This document shows, piece after piece, positions 1-13,680 of a stretch of DNA of 64,000 nt. A model generated the notes under the pieces. It was not told the origin of the DNA. It saw nothing but the letters and a program-made list of their open reading frames with translations, and did not search any database. This DNA is from Monomorium pharaonis (lineage: Eukaryota; Arthropoda; Insecta; Hymenoptera; Formicidae). Within the stretch, counting starts at the first letter, position 1; each line of letters opens with the position of its first letter. Both the position numbers and the translations under genes were made by a program. Location: the NCBI RefSeq assembly GCF_013373865.1, contig NC_050470.1, forward strand, positions 7,858,373 to 7,922,372. Reading direction: 5' to 3'.

Positions 1-2495
1 CCCCGGATCAAATAAAACCTAAAAGGATCCTTCGAAAAATACAATTGTCTCCCGGTGACCCAGGTGAAACTGATTAAACAGTGAAAATAGAGTGGTCTAC
101 AGAGGATTAATTGTTCAGTCTGTAACTCGTGATTTCATTTCTTCGTAAGAATTTGTTCGCGAGATGGAATGTAAACCATCGACGAACCATCGGCCAAAAG
201 CCGCAAAACCGAAACGATATTCGTACGCCTCGCCATCGACGAGCCGCGGGAGCGGCGATGTACCACCGTTCTGTTTTGCTAGTCGCGAACGAGGTCAGGC
301 GGGTTACAGGTCAGGACCATCGAGAGATAACGCGCGTATACGATATATGAATGCAAAATGCAAATTACCGTTACCCCCGCCATTGGTCACTTTTTGCGCG
401 TTCGCTTATGTGCAGGAGAGACTCGTTGCGCTTGCGGCCGCCGCCGGGTTTCTGCGTACCCGAGGATTTGGTATGGATTGGCTTCACGTCGCCGATAACG
501 AACTGTACCACCGGCCAGGTCCGTGTTTCGCATTTTTACCCCGTCGTCCCGGCCGTTTCGTTGCTGGCATGTCGTCAACGAGACACATCCCTTTCTCCGG
601 ATCCTGTTTGCTTTAAACTTGCAAGCGTCGATAATCGAATTGCGAGCTCGTTCATTGTTAACGTATTATTCTTCGCGCGCTGATGAAACGGAAACAAACG
701 GGGGCGACGATGGAGCGGCACTCGGATGTTATAGTTCGATTAATGCGCGGCATTAAATGGACGACGATGATCAACGAAAGCAGACGGTGCGTGAAGAGGT
801 ACAGCGAGAAGTGTAATTAATAACATTTTGTTAATGAAGAAGAAAAAAAAGAACAAATATCACAGTTGTACAGAAATCGAAATGCAAAATTATCGTAATA
901 CGCGGCTGTAAAACATTTCGTTGTATTTTCACAATTTATCTTTCGCAACGAACGATGGTTTGCCAACATTAAACGATCGCAGCATTAATTTTATTGCACA
1001 AAGCGCTATTTCGCTGGCAAAGATAATAAAATAATATTTTAATTATTAAACTGAACTTTCATAGATACCCATAAATTAGAAGTGACGTTGCTTATGACAA
1101 TCAATCTGTATTTGATTGCGATCTTAATCATCAAGTTATTAATTTATGATCATGGATTGATCGGCGCAATAGTCTGGGCCGTGCTCTGATTATTTCACGG
1201 CGATCGAGGAACGGATTTTCGGACGGAACTGAATAACATTACTGGCGGTTTATCGCCGCTTAACGGCCCTGTGCATAATGAACGGAAGTGAATCGTGAAT
1301 CGCGATGTCGTACCGCGCGTATTACGTATGGCACGTGGTTTTATAAAATCAGCCACTTCACGCTACATCGTCCACAATATGCGTAAGTCATAAAATAATG
1401 GACGACGGGCACGCGTGATTAATTTCTCCCACGGCGACAGAAATCGTCTAAAGCGGAAATGCATTTAGGAGCAATTTATCGCCGAATATATACGTGACAC
1501 GTACTTACATAAACGTGACAAACGCGCTATTTGCATTCCACCGTTGCTTTCGTTCCCGTAAATTCTGCCGGCGCCTGTGATAATTTATAAATCCGCGGAA
1601 ATAACTTATTTTAACTGACGGCGCGCTCGTCAAAATTGTAACAGCGATGTAATTAAATTTATCGCGACGTTTATTACTTTGTAAATGCTGGCCCCGTAAA
1701 TAGTACTGCAATAATACAGTTTGTGAAAATGCTGCGAATGTAATCCAAAATTTACTTAATATAAAAATTATGTAAAAATATTTAATCATTATTTGTCAGT
1801 ATTGAATTTTCTCATTGTATTTAAAATGCGCATGTAATATACATGTCTAAATTTACAAGAATATTATAAAGTTCTCCTTTCTCACCTCTCAATTATTGAA
1901 AGAGCTGAGAACGCTAAGGATTTAGAGAGATACATTAACACATACATATCGCAAATTCAATTGGTTAAAAAAATTAATTTAATATTTCCTTAATGACTTC
2001 TACATCATATGCACAATTAATCTTGAACTTCTAAACAAAAAAGTTTTTATCACACCGTGATCAAATAATATCACCAGTTACGCCTGAAAGAAATATAGAT
2101 CGCAATTGCATTAATAATCGCGCAGCCAGACGTAAACATGCGGTATCTAAAATGTCAAAGTAGAGCTTCTTATTTATAGGGCAAACAGCGAAATTAACGC
2201 TGCTCCGCTCTTAACAAACTCGGCCGCGATACGATCGATGAATGTCACCAAGCGAAACGATACGCTCGACCGGAGAACGCGAGCGCGACGCCGCGCCGCG
2301 CCGCTCGATCTCGAGGGATGCAAGGCTGCGACGCCGAGCGAACCCGAAAGTTCGCTCGCTGGAAACGGACGATAAAGCGGCGTGGTGGCGACCGTTCCGG
2401 CGAGCAGCAGCTTCTCGGATTCTTCCCCCCTCCCTCCCCTCGATAATGCCACACGATCAAGTAAATGATTGATCGAACCAATGTGATTGTTTCAG
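1..2495. other. upstream flanking or 5' intron DNA, no gene recognised
   Basis: I see no exon with recognisable protein similarity here. The first 780 bases are moderately GC- and CpG-rich and contain short chance open frames. Bases 780-2160 are AT-rich. The sequence becomes GC-rich again from about 2200, approaching the first coding exon. Because a splice acceptor precedes the start codon, this stretch may be the 3' end of a 5' UTR intron rather than intergenic DNA. A TATA-like element (tatttatag, about 2169) is present, but nothing else supports a promoter. Confidence 0.5.
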
Positions 2496-2639
2496 GCATG
2501 CTATGCGTCAGAGCACCGGAAACGGAGGTCCGTGCCGAAGATGACGGGGTTAAGTAGATAGAGGGAGAGACCTGGGGCTTGGACCACCATCGACGACGGA
2601 CGATTCCCTCGGCTTCTCTCTTTCTCACCGCAGCGCACA
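2496..2639 (+). other. DIP-beta: probable 5' UTR with two competing 3' splice sites
   Basis: Two acceptor-like sites lie upstream of the start codon. One ends at 2495 (attgtttcag). The other ends at 2633, after a long pyrimidine stretch (ctctctttctcaccgcag), and leaves only six untranslated bases before the ATG. Either would make this the second or later exon of the transcript, with the cap site further 5' or outside the window. The second has the better polypyrimidine tract. If neither is used, 2496-2639 is simply 5' leader. Confidence 0.45.
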
Positions 2640-2691
2640 ATGCTCTGCTACCGCGCTCTTGTCGTTCTCATCGCTGTCAACGTGCCAATCG
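2640..2691 (+). CDS. DIP-beta: DIP exon 1: start codon and signal peptide
   Basis: ATG lies in a good context (cacaATGc) and opens 17 codons, MLCYRALVVLIAVNVPI. This is a short basic start, a hydrophobic core LVVLIAV and a Pro near the end, as in a cleaved signal peptide. It is followed by a consensus donor (G|gtgagt). Intron phase is 1, which matches the phase of the Ig1 exon 36.7 kb away and makes the junction ...P-I-V-T-G-L-E-P-D-F. The assignment rests on phase, signal-peptide character and donor quality, not on similarity, since signal peptides diverge quickly. An alternative first exon inside intron 1 cannot be excluded. Confidence 0.62.
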
Positions 2692-5600
2692 GTGAGTGAC
2701 TTCAACCTTTTCCGCTAAGAAATATTCTTCTGTAATGATTCGATGGAATTTAAAAAAAAAAAAAAAAACTAACACAAGATATCCGGAATTATTTTTAAAA
2801 AATTTATGAGAAAACCCGTTCGCATTGAAATTTATTATGTTATTATGCATAAAAAGCTTGCAACAGAAGTGAACGATCTTCAATCCCAAGCAAAATAACA
2901 AATCACGATAGAACGTCAAAATAACGTTAAAATGTATCGTGACTGATCGAAAAAGACTCGTAATAATTATTTCGACGTCATCTTTATGCGATGGTCATTT
3001 TTTTTGATCTGTCTGGGAGGCTGCTCGATTAGTCATTTTATCGACATTTCGCGAAAGATTTTATCTTTTAAGTTTCAAATTAAATTTCAGAGAATTTAAG
3101 AAAGTAATTACTGGAATATGTCCATTTGCACTTCATATTTTAAATTATTTATTTCATATTTTAAATTATTTATTCCATTGTGAAATATAGAATATAGAAA
3201 TAGCTTTTAACGAGAAACGTCACCCCGCCTCGCCAAATGCATTTATTATCGGGCATTCGATGCAACTAAGTAAATTGAGGTACGTACATGAATTGAGCAG
3301 CAAGCTTCTGTCACATATATCATTCCTGGTCCATTACATTGGATACGCTTATTGCGATTGACGCGGGAGTCGATACATTGCGAAAGGTGTCCAATACGAA
3401 ATCTGTTGTGCCCGACAACGAGCAATAACGCAGATGCAACGGGGGCACAATGCCAACGGGGTGCTCTGTATATATATGCGTGTGGTCCATAAAATAAAAT
3501 AAATAAAGTGTAGTTCGAGTATACTTCTCTGCGGAAGTGCGACGCCGTCCACCGTAGAACTGTCAGATTCTTGCCCGAATGTTTATCCGATAGCAGTAAA
3601 TAGAGAGGAGGCGATTGCGTTTTTTGCAAATATTTCATCCTAGCGTTACGATTTATTGTGCACGGGGTTATTCTGATTCAGTATACAATACCTAAATATA
3701 TATTGTCAAGCATTTATCAAACTTCTTGGTGACTTTTTCTTTTTAGCGTGGGCAAATAAGACTCCTGGGTGATTAATAGAAGTGATGTATTAAATATATT
3801 TGTTGCTTATAAAAAAAAACAGAATTTTTTTTTAACAAGAAATTTTACAATTTTCTTGTATTAAAAATAAATTAATAACTGAACAAGTAAGCTTTTAATG
3901 CCTTTCAAAAATTTATTTTTTGACAATTGACAGTTTATGCCCATATTTTTATTGTAAATAAGTTGGTGCTTAATTATTTGATTCTGAATATAAAATTCTA
4001 GAACTACTATCTGTTCTCTTTAAGAATCGCGATAAAAGCTTAATAGGTTGTGCACTGCCGAGTAATTGCTCTTTCCTTTTTCTCGTGACGGATGTACCGA
4101 TTAACTGCTCGAATAATCGACTCGATGCAATAAATTCGATTTAACCTCAGCCTCGTGCTCAATCTTGACATAATTCCACCAGTAGATATACTGTGTACTA
4201 GATTACGCATCGATTATCCAAGTATCAAGCCATTGAAACATTACGATGAAGCTAACTTGAATAAACAGTTGTAAAAATCATAATTATAAAAATTAATGTG
4301 TCACGTAAAACTTACACGTCAAAATTAAATTGAGATTTATATTTATTACAATAATAAAACAACTTTATTTAATTTGTTTAAAATTTACTTTATAACCGCT
4401 GTATTTTATGTTCATGAAAACAGTGTGTGTATAGTAAAATAATAATAATTAATAATAGTAAGCAACGAGTAAAAATAATATTTAGGTTCTATTTCATTTA
4501 AATGGCGCAATTTGTTAGGTATTTTGCGAGAAAATAAAAGTATGTTTTCGAGTTCAGAATTCAAGTCAATCAAATTACTAAAGAAATAAAAGAACCATCT
4601 GCCATAATTTCGTTTATTTATTCCTCATCCTAAATGCATTGCATCAAATATCTGAAAATGATGTGTAAATCGTTTAAGAGTCCAAGCAAAACGTGCACAG
4701 GCACAAAATGTTCAAAGTTCGTGTTTATTTGCAATTAACAGTGAATTAGGTAGTACGTGAAATAATAAACGAACGCTCATCGCGAAGTCTGAACCGCGCG
4801 ATGACAACATCTGGCGCGGATACCGTCATACTAAATACACGTATATCATACGAACGTGCCCGTACGGTATATCTCGAATGTTGCCGGCACCCAAAATGCG
4901 TCAGAAACGCCACGGGCCTGGTCGCTGTCACTGATGTTTATTGGTACTGAGAGCATCCACCACACGTACTAAAATTAATGATAGCTTGTTTAGATTATAG
5001 TTTGCGAACGTAGTTGGTCCCTGGCAATCTACTCATGCCATTTAACTCTCGTAAGCTTTCGAGATAAAAAGATTATGCGGAAATTAATAATTAAATTATT
5101 AAAAAGTATAGAGTTTTAATGCAAGAATAATTTGAGTGTTTTTCACACGATGAAAATTTACTTATTAACTTTTCGAAGTAATGTACAAATAATAAAAGAT
5201 TGGAGTAAGTAGTTCAAACAAAGATATAGTCATACATTCTTCCAATCTTTCCTGAGCTATGATATATTTAAGACAAATTTACTTTCTTCATATGGTAATA
5301 GTATCGCCGTTATCTTTGTTGGCATTAAACAGAAACGACTTCTGAGCAACATTTTTCGTACGCGAAAGAAGAATTTCCGAAAGATAAGTTTGCGGCGATG
5401 CAGAAGGAGCGAGAGAAAGAGAGAGAGTCACTTAATTTGCGATCGACAGGACACACGTCTCCTATAATCCGTCCTGTGCAACACCGACGACGTCCGATGC
5501 AGATGCAACGGAGGATCGGTGCCAAATACGTTATACGGGCTACGGGAAATGGGCACGTAGATCCCAGATATGGCGCATCCTCCAGTACTGCGGTATAGGT

Positions 5601-5734
5601 CGCTTCGGTCTGGTCAACTTCTGGCCCTGATGTTTATTCGGCGCGAGTGGAAGCGCCGACTGCGCTTGTCGTTCGAATTAATTTACCGCTTGCGGGCCTC
5701 CGGTCTCTTCACAGATATAGATAGATAGACAGAT

Positions 5735-5793
<59 letters not shown>

Positions 5794-8700
5794 AGAGAGA
5801 CGAGACAGAAGAGAGGAATGAGGAATAAACAGAGAGACAGAGCCAGAATCTCGATGGTACAATTTGATCTCATTTCATTAGAAACAAATAGAAAATGTGT
5901 GTATATATAACTTTGTAACATTTTAACCAAATAAACCGAAACTTTTGTTTAAATAGACATTTTAAAAAACACGTGTCTATTTCTACCAAATAAAAGTTTA
6001 AATAATTCAAGATGAGGTAACATTTATATTTTCAGAAAAATCGGCACGGATAGAACTTTTTAAATAGCTTCATCTAACAATTTCATCTGGTTTTCATATA
6101 AATAAGTTCGCATATTTTTCTAAAGCAGCTATCTAGTATCTATATATATATACTCAAGTTTACTCCACGCAGATATCGTCTTTTTCTCTTTGGACAGACG
6201 TTGAAAAATTGAAGCGCATTGTCGAAAATTACTATCAAATTGGCCGTGCAATGTCGTAAGACGATATCCTTGTCAACCGCAAGGAGAACACCACCTCACG
6301 TCCACGCTATAAAGAAACCGGAGTGCCTTAGTTCCACCGGTAGTGGTAAGACGCTACAAGTCGAGCGTTTCCAGATGCATCATGAAAAATGCACCACCCA
6401 AACGTGTCCGGGGCCGATGCAGGATTGGCGGGGTGGACTCCGCTGAAGATTTGACTCGATGAATCGGGCGAACGGCTACTAACCGAGAGAGTGAAAGGAA
6501 GAAAGAGAGAAAAAAGAAGAGCCGAACGGTGGTGGTTTTGTCCGTCGGTGACCGGATAAGATTGTTTGTCTTTACTGCGGATCACCGGTCGAGATTCGCC
6601 GATTGTTCCACGGGGGTACCGTCGGCTTTGCTTTTCAACCCCCCCTGGCGTCCCTTATCGGGCAAACAACGACCTTTCCGGCCAAATTGGTCGGTCCGAC
6701 TCGGAATCGAGTAAAACGTGATTAATCGCTCGCCTCCTTTCGCGGGAATGTATCTGCCTCGCCAACCCTCCAGTGGTTATATAGCGATAAACGGATAACC
6801 GCGGTCCAGAACCCAATTGAGTCTCGGCTCGATATAGCATAGATCGCTGCGCGCATCGCTTTCGATCTTGGAGGGAACGGGAGGAAGTAATGCGAAAGAC
6901 GAGAACAGAAGAAGACGGCGTAAGAAAAGGATTTGTTCCTTAGGTGTTAGTTCGTTAAACCGAATTCTTTCCTTCATTATTTTTCTCACTTCCTCTTTAT
7001 AAAAGTTTGATCTCCAAATTTGCTTCCATCTTCTTTGCCACAATTAATTAATCACATAGAATTCATAATTTTTGAAATCTTATTGACTATCAATTCAATA
7101 ATTATTAAAAAATAATTTTTACCTTTGTGTAGTATTAAAAATATTCTTTTTGTAAATTTTCTATTTTTTTCTATATATGTAAATTCTTTTTACTATATTT
7201 TTGATGAAATAATGCAATTACTGTATCACAAAAATGGATACTTTTGAAAGAAAAAATGTCTTATTTGATTCTTAAATAATATTTTATGTAATTTTATATA
7301 GAAAAGAAACTGAGACTGTATCTTTATTACATTTTCACTGAAACTGATTCCAAAATTTTCCGTATGCGCTTCTTAAACAATTGTAGTTTCTAATTTTTTA
7401 TTGCCATTAAGGAGGAAATGTAATAGTAAAAGAAAGCAAGGTTTAACGCATTTAATCCTTTCTAAACGACGAAGGCCTTTGAAAAACTACGGCTGCGTAT
7501 TTCAAAGAACGGAAAAGTACCACTTCCTTTAATTACTCTGCTTGTGTGAGATTCTAGGAAGAGAAATCTACCTGAAAATCATTATGCTGCTTCAAAGCCA
7601 CTTCGCATTACAAAACGGCTTTTAATTGCAAAGCGAATAAATTATTCGATTCAGCTCATCTTCCAACCTTATTGCACTAATTATATTTGCCGCAATCTCT
7701 GTATATAAATATAATGAATTTCTTAAATCAAAATAATCAGACAATTATTTGAAATTGTTCAAAACTATGAATCGCAATGAGTATGTATATTGACATTAAA
7801 ATAAAAATCTCAATTCTCAATTTTTGAAAAAAATTGAAGAAATTAATTTAAAAATACATAATTTTTAAACTTACAAAAAATCGAAATTTTGAAGGGTTTC
7901 CTACTTAATTTTCATCAGAATTGCATAAAAAATAATAAATCAAAAACTAAAATATATTATGCAAATTATGTAAATTATATTATGCGAAATTTTATGGAAA
8001 TTAAAGAGAGATGCAAGGTTTCTTATAGAAATTATTAACGATCTATCTCGTAAATACTATCCTCTCATTTTTATGATGTTTTTAATGTTCCTATCATTTA
8101 TTCGTTAAAAAATTTACAGAGTTATCTTAATTTAAACTGGTAACTACCGACAAATCTGGAGGCGATTCACGTCCAGGTAAAAATTGTACGGAATTCTTCA
8201 TCTCTTAATTTCAGGCATTAAACATATTAACCTGGAAACTGAGTTACAAACTAAAATCCTGTTAAGGTGGAATCTATTTGAAATTAACTGACTTCCGCTG
8301 AAGGGAGACCCTTCTAATTTTCAAGCTAATTTTTAAAGAACTCGTAATTGACCTGTCTCCGCGGAGAAGTTTCACTGATAAAAAGAGTCGACTTCCAAAA
8401 TTTAAGAAATCTTTTACGTAAAAAGCTGCGACACATACACACACACACATACACGTAACGCATAAAACACAATACGTAACTAGCTTTATTATATAAACAA
8501 GAATGGGGTGTTTGATTGCGTCTCGTATTTGGCTATGCCCTACTATCCGCTACAAGTTTACCCGTATTGTGACAACGTAGTGCATACACTACGAGGATGT
8601 TGCACAAGTTCACACGAACGGTTGACCTCGTAGAAGTTTACCCCATACCTGGTAGCGGTATTCCATTAACTTCTGTCAACGCCAAGCGCCACAGGCCCGT

Positions 8701-9486
8701 GTCCTGAATACGGCAATAAGTTAAAATCAAGTGTTTAGGCCCGCAATAAGACTGCGGTCTTTTTCCGACATTTTAACTACTACAAGTCTGAACGACTACA
8801 GACGCATTTCTTATTATTGCAATTTTCACAAAATTAAAGAAAAGTTAAAAAAAGATTACAACTTTTTAACTTTCTTTTGTTAATTGAAAATAGCTTAAAA
8901 GTGTATTGATTATAAAATGCTGCACATATTACTTTAATATAATTAATTTTAATCTAATATTAAACGACATTTAATAAAAAATGCAGAAAATAATAATTTT
9001 TTTTTGCGATTTAGTGGGGAATTTTTTTCTCAATTCGATATAAATTATAGAGTTTATGTAAATCTATAATATCCACTCTATATGCTAATGTAAACCACAT
9101 TTTTCTCGGTATTTGTTTGTTTTGGTTAAGTTGTTAAAGGAAATCATAAGTACGTATGAAATATAACGTGCTTCTTTTCGGAATGCGAACGTATTGGAGT
9201 ACTACGAACACGCGTCTGTACACGCGTGCATACTGGAGTGTGAGCTCATGACAGGATACCGGGGGCTTCGATTTGATCGTATTGCATTGCGAGGGCGCAC
9301 AGCCGGGTCGCGTCACATCGCGTCGCGTCGCTAGTGGCAAGATTCGAAAGTAGATCGGGAAACGGCGGGGTAGGCGTGCGACAGACAGGCAAGGTAATAC
9401 ATACAATCTCCCTTGTTGTCTGGCATCGAGTTGCCGTCGATAGACGATCGAAAAAGACGGAGAGAACTGAGAGAGAGGGGGGAGAA

Positions 9487-9517
<31 letters not shown>

Positions 9518-12500
9518 GAAGGCGAAAGGATCCTTTCTCTTTCTCTTTCTCTTTAGGATAAAGGCGAGAGTAGAAAAGAGAGCAAACGAAGCAAAGTAGG
9601 GAAAGATGGTGGAGGGTGGAAACCTGGGCAGGAGTCTTGAGGAGCTTTGAAAAGCGTGGCAGAGCCACCGGAAGTCTTATAAACAATCCCAGAAGCGCCG
9701 GCAGCCAGGACCGAACTATCTCCCGATCTCGCGCAAAGAGGATCAATGAAGAACGGAATGCGTGTAAACAACGGAGCACTGTTACGTGCCTGGGGTGAGA
9801 CGGTCGTGCATCCGCGCTCTCGCCCACACGAATACTGCACACAAACCGCGAGAGAAGCGGAGACTACGGGGATTGCATCTCTCCTGCAACATTCCTCTCG
9901 GCGAGTTCTCGCCGCGTTAGTCCACGGTAAAATTTGAGAATCACGAAAAACTCGGGGATGGGGGTTATTGGCTTAGTTTTCGGGGTAGTTAGATGGGTAC
10001 GTGTAAAAGAGCCACGTTGATGAGGAGAGTTATGCTCCGCTGTGCGCTCTCCTTTTACGGTTTAGCCGCAAAAAAAAAGAAACTTTAGAAGCTCCCGCAG
10101 TTCCGCCGAATTCATTTGATTATGCTTCGTTAAAACAATAATCGCTTGCCAATATCCGCGCAACGGGGAATGACAATTAATTAATTGGAATGGAATTTAA
10201 CGGGAGGGGGTAAAATCAAATGGACGCAATAAAACATAAGAAATAGAAATATAATAGAATTACGTAAAAGCAGTTGAGTTTTTAAATAACATCCGCCGTT
10301 TGCAATATCGCCACGCTTCTTATACAATGTCTTTCGTCTCTAGAATAGACATCCTTCGCTCTGATTTTCCAGCGAGTTTTCACGATCCCATGACTCAAGC
10401 TACGCGAAACGTTCCCATTCGTCCACATCGATCCGGGAGGGCTCTGTGCTGATATCGCGCCGCGCACAGAAAATCGACGACAAAAGCGGCAACCTGTTCG
10501 CTCGACCTCGGTCATGGAAAATATACGCGGTCCGTGGCGAGGATATCCTGTTCGGAAAATCCTTTTTAGAATCGCGTCCGTCTGCCATTGCTATGTATGA
10601 CGCACAGACAGCTCGTCGGCATACCCATCTTGCATTATGCATTCCGTCATAATGCAACCCTTGGGGGCAGGGGATGGGAAAGACGCGAGGGGGGGAGGGT
10701 GGGGGAGGGTGCGAACGCCAGATTCGCGAATTCCTTTTGCCTGTTTTGTAATATCCTCGCATGCACCGCACGACGAACCCCCCCCCCTACTCCCCATCCC
10801 CTACACCCATACGATATCCTGCGCGCGGGGCGCGTATATATCTGCTTAACACATAATCCCGGCCCGCACCTATGTACTTGGCATTGCGTTCACGTGCGAT
10901 CGGAGAAACCGTTTCCACCTCGCTCGTTTTCTGATTATGAAATTATATCGCGCCCCTTGAGGATCGACGTCGCGCGATTAGGCAGAATCCCCAACGCTGC
11001 TACTTGGGAAGTGTATTCCGCTGATCGCTTCTGCACTCCACGGATCGATTACACCCGTTTGTTTGGAATAATTCCAACTGTACAGAGGGTTTATAAGTTG
11101 CTTTTTTGCTTCCTCTAGTGAATCCCTCATCGACGATAGTCCCGCTAAAAAGACAATGATCGTTCCACTGATAAAAAATTAATTAACGTTTGATACTTCC
11201 GGAACTATTTTTATCAATCATCTTTAAAGGTAATTAAAAGCTTGTTAGCAACGATTAACAATTAACATTTTCTAGACTCGACAAAAAAAGATTGCCTTAA
11301 ATAACCCGAAGGAATGATTGTTATTTTCCGCTAAAACCGCGAGTTTCTTCTATGAAATCTAAAATAATACGAAGCAGATTCTCTTATATGCGGCGTAAAT
11401 GCAGTTCTGCCAGTCACGTTATTCGTTTCCTTTTATCTCGGCTTAAACAAGAACGCAAACGATGGTCCGCGCGGGGGCTTAAACGATTCTCCCACGTTGT
11501 ATTTAGACGGATAAGGGATCTCTCATCGGAGGAAAATGAGTGCCTCTCTCGAGAAAGTGAAACACAGTCCCACCGAGCAGGAAAATAATAACGGAATAAT
11601 AACGGAAGACCCCATCGTGCCTTTGATGAGAATTTTATCGCGTTACGAACGAAGCACTTTCTCGCTCGACGCCTGCTCCGTCCAAGCTCTTTAACATCAA
11701 CGAGTTTTTATTAAAATTGACCAATCGTTCTTTTTTTTTCTTCTTTATTTACTCGCTACGTTGCGGTTGTTAAGATGGAGTATTTCTACATAATTAAGAT
11801 GTTCCTTTTTTTGGAAAAGCCATTTAACGACAAAAACACAGCGCTGAGAAAATCACATTAACAATTTAAAGTAAATTTCATCTATTGCTCATTAATCCTG
11901 CATTCATGCCGTTTGATAACTTTATTAAAATTCCAATAGATATCTGAAAGGCAGAGTTTCTAATGTAGAGCAATTATGCATCTCTCGATTCGCTTCTTAT
12001 CCCATTTTAAGACTTTGACACTACGTGTGCAGATATAGACCCGCTAACGCTGCTCCGAAACTTAAGACGTTTAAGAAACTTTCGGTATAGCGGAGAACTT
12101 CGATCATACATACATTATTATGTGAGGATAGTATTAACAAAAGAGAACACGTTCATCAACCGACTTCAAGAAGTTATAATGTTTGCCGGTGTGCAAGAAT
12201 TTGCAAATCCAAGGTAGACAATGGCCAGGACAAGAACGGCAAATTCGGTAATTGTGACATACATTCTCGGTGTCAAATAATCTATAATGAAAGTTGTAAA
12301 CCAATGAAAGCCTCCTCCCACAGGAATTTTTTTGTAATGAGAAATGCACAAACGTTTCAAAATAAAATACTGCGTGCACGCACTGATTCCACTGCGATAT
12401 ATTGCTATCTGTTTGCGGTTCTGCAATCTGATCTCGAAAATATTGTCTCGTTATATAAAATACTTTATTGATTTCCGCTTCGACGCGTACTTGCGCTTTT

Positions 12501-13627
12501 AAAAACGGACTTGTCGTCACCGGAGGGTGTATTTCTCCCGGCGCGATCAGAATCGCCGAAGCCAGGCGAGGCGAAACCGCGTAAAACGGCGGATACGCAA
12601 ATATTGCGTTACACGGAAAAATACCCCGTAGAGATGCGCCAAAGCCAAAACAGGGGAGGGGGAGGGAAAAAAAAAGATATTTCCCGCGACAGCCACGCGA
12701 TCCCACGGCATCTCGCTTTAAACCGATATGAGCCCGCGCTCGTGAAAAGCCCGAACGGAATCAATGAGACCGCGTTGTGGAAACGTCATGTGAAATTCTC
12801 AAAACGGAAGTTCGATCCCGCAACAAGGAAAACAGCCGACCGCAAATATTGAAATTTTTAACCCGCTCCCGCGTTCGTAGACATGTTTTTTTTTCGTAAA
12901 TTAGAAGTAAAATCTGCGTGATCCTGCAAAAATTTTGGCGAAAAAAAAAAAAATAAAATAAAATAGGCGAGCCATGTTTGTCGACTTGATAAACTTCCGC
13001 GTTTCGTGATGTAGCTTCAACTATTATACACAATGAACTATCTCCTGCATGCGCGCGTAAGTAAATCAGTAGATAAAACTTTAAACGCGGCGTGTTATGG
13101 AAATTATTTCTCAACGCGCGTGCACGCGCGCCCGCGTTGTAAAGCACCTTTGAGAACTCTATCAACGACATTATCGTGATTTATGCAATAACATTCAAAC
13201 ACGTCGGCGTGCCGAGATCTACTCTCCCTGAATTTACCAAGGTATAAACGCGGTATTGTCCTTCGGAAGTAAACGACAAAGAGGAGAAAGGGGAGATACG
13301 CATTGCACACGGCCGAGGGTCTCGGGGACGCGGGCGTGCTCGCGTGGAATAACTGAAAGAGCGATCCCCGTGGTAGCCGGGGACGTAACATATGTAACAC
13401 AATATGCGCGGTGTCGTCTGTGCCGGGCCATTTGTTCGGACGCGAGCCTCGGCGCGAGCAAACCCGCGCATTCGACGCGATTCGCGCTATCAAAAGAGCG
13501 GACGAGCTCTGCGCCGGCGTTGATAACGGCTCGCCGCCGTTCATATTTTACGCGGCGCTCATCAATAATTCATGCCGTGAATAATGCGCCGCTGTTTCGC
13601 GTTACTTTATACCCGGCTCTTCTTCCC

Positions 13628-13680
<53 letters not shown>

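Larger units (their letters stand above)
2692..9130 (+). other. intron 1, block A: AT-rich DNA, simple repeats
   Basis: Donor gtgagt starts the block. It holds a 21-bp tandem duplication (about 3132-3173), a GA/GACA microsatellite at 5711-5801 and long AT-rich runs (7040-8100). A moderately GC-rich patch at 6200-6900 shows no convincing exon. A structured segment at 8547-8764 is listed separately. No protein similarity was recognised. Confidence 0.6.

Noticed and set aside
9246..9842. Minus-strand open frame of about 198 codons
   Set aside because: Its length comes from the GA tract and high GC; it includes Ser-Leu repeats from CTCT and has no recognisable domain.
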